Source: Succinivibrionaceae bacterium
GTDB taxonomy: Bacteria > Pseudomonadota > Gammaproteobacteria > Enterobacterales > Succinivibrionaceae
Length of the DNA: 64,000 nt
Direction: 5' to 3'
NCBI GenBank assembly: GCA_019420905.1
Contig: JAHZGH010000006.1
Span: forward strand, 95,820-159,819
Part shown: in pieces, positions 62,488 through 64,000 of the stretch
Layout: each line of letters starts with the position of its first letter
Numbering within the stretch: position 1 is the stretch's first letter
Position numbers and translations under genes: made by a program
The notes under the pieces: model-generated
The model's input: only the letters and a program-made list of their open reading frames with translations
The model's database searches: none
Told to the model about the DNA's origin: nothing

Positions 62488-63600
62488 ATGAAGAAGACTT
62501 TATTAGCTGCTGCAGTTGTTTCTGCTTTAGTAGCTTCTACCGCAGCTTCTGCTGCTACTGTTTATGACAAAGACGGTACCGTTTTAAATGTAAACGGCCG
62601 TATTGAAGCTCAGTGGTATAACGCTGGTTCTTCAAGCAATATGTCTAACAAGAATGTTGGCAATAATGATTCCAGCATCTACAACTGGGCTCGTTTAAGC
62701 TTAGAAGGCCGTTCTCAGTTAAACGACTATGCTACCGCTTTTGGTAAGATGGAGTGGGATGTTGCTGATGGTGATAATACTACTCCTAACGGTATGTCTG
62801 CTCGTGATCAGTTCATCGGCGTTGATTTTGGCAAGTTCGGTAAGGTTCAGACCGGCCGCTACAAGTCCTTACTCCAGACTGTTGCTGGCGTAACCGATGT
62901 TTTAGGCGGTGATGGCGAGTCCGGCAAGACCTACGTTATCGGTGATAGCCGTAACGCAGGCAAGTTAACCTACACCTGGAGCGGCTACGGCGTTTTATTA
63001 GGCGCTGAGTATCAGTCTGCTAAGGATAATTATTCTGAGCACGGTGTTACTTTTGATGTTGAGAGCGGCTACAGCGTACTTGCTGGCTATACCACTCCTT
63101 CTGTTCTCTTCGGACCTATCAGCATCAAGGCTGGCTATGCTTACTTAAAGGGTCAGGATGATCTCGCTAAGAATGGCGCTGAGAGAGATGTTGACAATCA
63201 GACTGGCTGGGCTGCTTCCTTAACCTGGGGTGTTCCGTCTGCCGGCTGGTACTTTGCAGGCGAGTATACTGCCGTATCCTATGAGTTCAATGGTCCGGAA
63301 AGCGATTTAGATGGCCAGGGCTATGAAATCATCGGTAAGTACAGCTTTGCTAACGGCTTATCTATTGCTACCGGCTATCAGTATGAGAACTGGGAGATCG
63401 ATGGCGACACCATCAAGTCTTCTCAGATCCCTCTCGTAGTTGAGTACAACTTCAACCCGAACTTCAAGGTTTATGCTCAGGCTAACTTCGGTGTTGACTA
63501 CACTGAAGACGGCAACGGCAACGCTATCCATGGCACCGGTGCTGCTCCTACCTATGGTGACGGCAATGCCTTCGCTGTTGGTGCTCGTTACACCTTCTAA
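62488..63600 (+). CDS. Gram-negative general porin (OmpC/OmpF-like)
   Basis: 370 residues with signal peptide MKKTLLAAAVVSALVASTAASA. The mature protein begins ATVYDKDGTVLNVNGRIEAQWY and ends GARYTF with the C-terminal Phe used for Bam assembly. SLEGRSQLNDYATAFGKMEWDV and FIGVDFGKFGKVQTGRYKS fit the classical trimeric 16-stranded porin family, with a constriction loop around residue 120. It admits small solutes. Codon use is richer in C and G third positions than its neighbours, as expected of a very abundant protein. It has a strong -10 and its own terminator. Confidence 0.92.
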   Translation: MKKTLLAAAVVSALVASTAASAATVYDKDGTVLNVNGRIEAQWYNAGSSSNMSNKNVGNNDSSIYNWARLSLEGRSQLNDYATAFGKMEWDVADGDNTTPNGMSARDQFIGVDFGKFGKVQTGRYKSLLQTVAGVTDVLGGDGESGKTYVIGDSRNAGKLTYTWSGYGVLLGAEYQSAKDNYSEHGVTFDVESGYSVLAGYTTPSVLFGPISIKAGYAYLKGQDDLAKNGAERDVDNQTGWAASLTWGVPSAGWYFAGEYTAVSYEFNGPESDLDGQGYEIIGKYSFANGLSIATGYQYENWEIDGDTIKSSQIPLVVEYNFNPNFKVYAQANFGVDYTEDGNGNAIHGTGAAPTYGDGNAFAVGARYTF

Positions 63601-63637
63601 TCAAGTCTTGTCTTGATATAGAATTGGCTTAATGCCA

Positions 63638-63668
63638 AAGGGGTCTCCTTAGGGAGGCCCCTTATAAT
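63638..63668 (+). terminator. Terminator of the porin gene
   Basis: Stem AGGGGTCTCC with GGAGGCCCCT (one G-T pair) and TTAG loop, ending in a modest T-rich tail. Confidence 0.8.
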
Positions 63669-63821
63669 TTCTGCTCAAGCCTTTCTGTAAGCTTGCTAAT
63701 TTGGCTTTCTTTTTTATGATATTCTTGGCGTCTGTTTGAGCGCTTTATATTTAATTGGAAGATTGAGGAATTTAGCCAGGCTTTCCTGATGTATATGGAT
63801 TTTTTGGGGATCTATAGACAT

Positions 63822-63846
63822 AAAAAAAGCGATATTTAAATCGCTT
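63822..63846 (-). terminator. Terminator of the tRNA-Val transcript
   Basis: Stem AAGCGAT / ATCGCTT with a 6-base loop; minus-strand T run from the plus-strand A run at 63822-63828. Confidence 0.85.
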
Positions 63847-63852
63847 AGGAGA

Positions 63853-63930
63853 TGGTGCGACCTAGTGGACTCGAACCACCGACCCCCACCATGTCAAGGT
63901 GATGCTCTAACCAAGCTGAGCTAAGGTCGC
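63853..63930 (-). tRNA. tRNA-Val (anticodon GAC)
   Basis: 78 bases with encoded CCA. Acceptor GCGACCT / AGGTCGC; anticodon loop TTGACAT gives GAC. It resembles E. coli valV but has one extra base in the D loop. Confidence 0.95.
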
Positions 63931-63948
63931 AATAAGATATGTTTTAGA

Positions 63949-64000
63949 TGGTGCGACCTAGTGGACTCGAACCACCGACCCCCACCATGTCAAGGTGATG
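63949..64000 (-). tRNA. Second tRNA-Val (GAC), cut by window edge
   Basis: The visible 52 bases (3' half with CCA) match the first copy exactly; offset 96 bases. Confidence 0.92.

Overview
The window is a compact, A+T-rich stretch of a gammaproteobacterial chromosome, about 44 protein genes with short gaps. Gene orders match those of Escherichia coli: ftsK-lolA-rarA-serS, rcsF next to trmO, serB-radA, purH-purD near hupA and yjaG, rpsO-pnp, and smpB near ssrA. The tmRNA tag is ANDETYALAA, one residue from the E. coli tag. The low G+C content, the uronate gene kduI, several sodium-coupled amino acid transporters and the compressed operons fit an anaerobic gut lineage such as Succinivibrionaceae. 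That placement is inference; no 16S gene is present.

Layout. 1-5127: truncated kdsD, then a sugar-porter MFS transporter facing kduI, then tolC. 5128-6521: A+T-rich spacer, four tandem tRNA-Ala genes in two identical pairs on the plus strand, and tRNA-Gly(CCC) plus tRNA-Ala(CGC) on the minus strand. 6522-9533: a PTS enzyme I gene coupled to a divergent four-carbon acid sugar kinase-like gene. 9690-14267: gltX, then an overlapping rcsF - trmO - HAD/Nudix fusion - ycdX cluster. 14329-20124: an orphan amino acid-binding protein, a GNAT, ettA, smpB and a SulP transporter. 20363-23986: tmRNA with a near-consensus promoter, then rpsO-pnp with an intergenic terminator and a pnp leader hairpin. 24003-28147: three tandem NSS-family transporters. 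28379-35853: slt, tRNA-Leu(GAG), and prfC-yjjV-serB-radA with tiny or overlapping junctions, facing rsd.

36016-44806: mepM, yjaG, a TSUP permease, purH-purD, hupA and pgm. 45090-50794: a Cof-type HAD phosphatase with a fused ABC exporter-type protein, an AGCS symporter, a DedA protein and trmL. 51047-60121: ftsK-lolA-rarA, then serS-cvpA-purF. 60328-63600: a YejM/PbgA-like inner-membrane hydrolase and a highly expressed porin. The right edge carries tandem tRNA-Val(GAC) genes.

Most of the window is translation, purine synthesis, envelope maintenance and amino acid uptake. No phage, insertion sequence, CRISPR array or defence island was seen. The points most worth a second look are the ptsI/sugar-kinase pair, the HAD-Nudix fusion, the NSS triplication, the YejM homologue that keeps metal-ligand residues, a degenerate peptide repeat in the FtsK linker, and a perfect CRP half-site pair inside a terminator hairpin.
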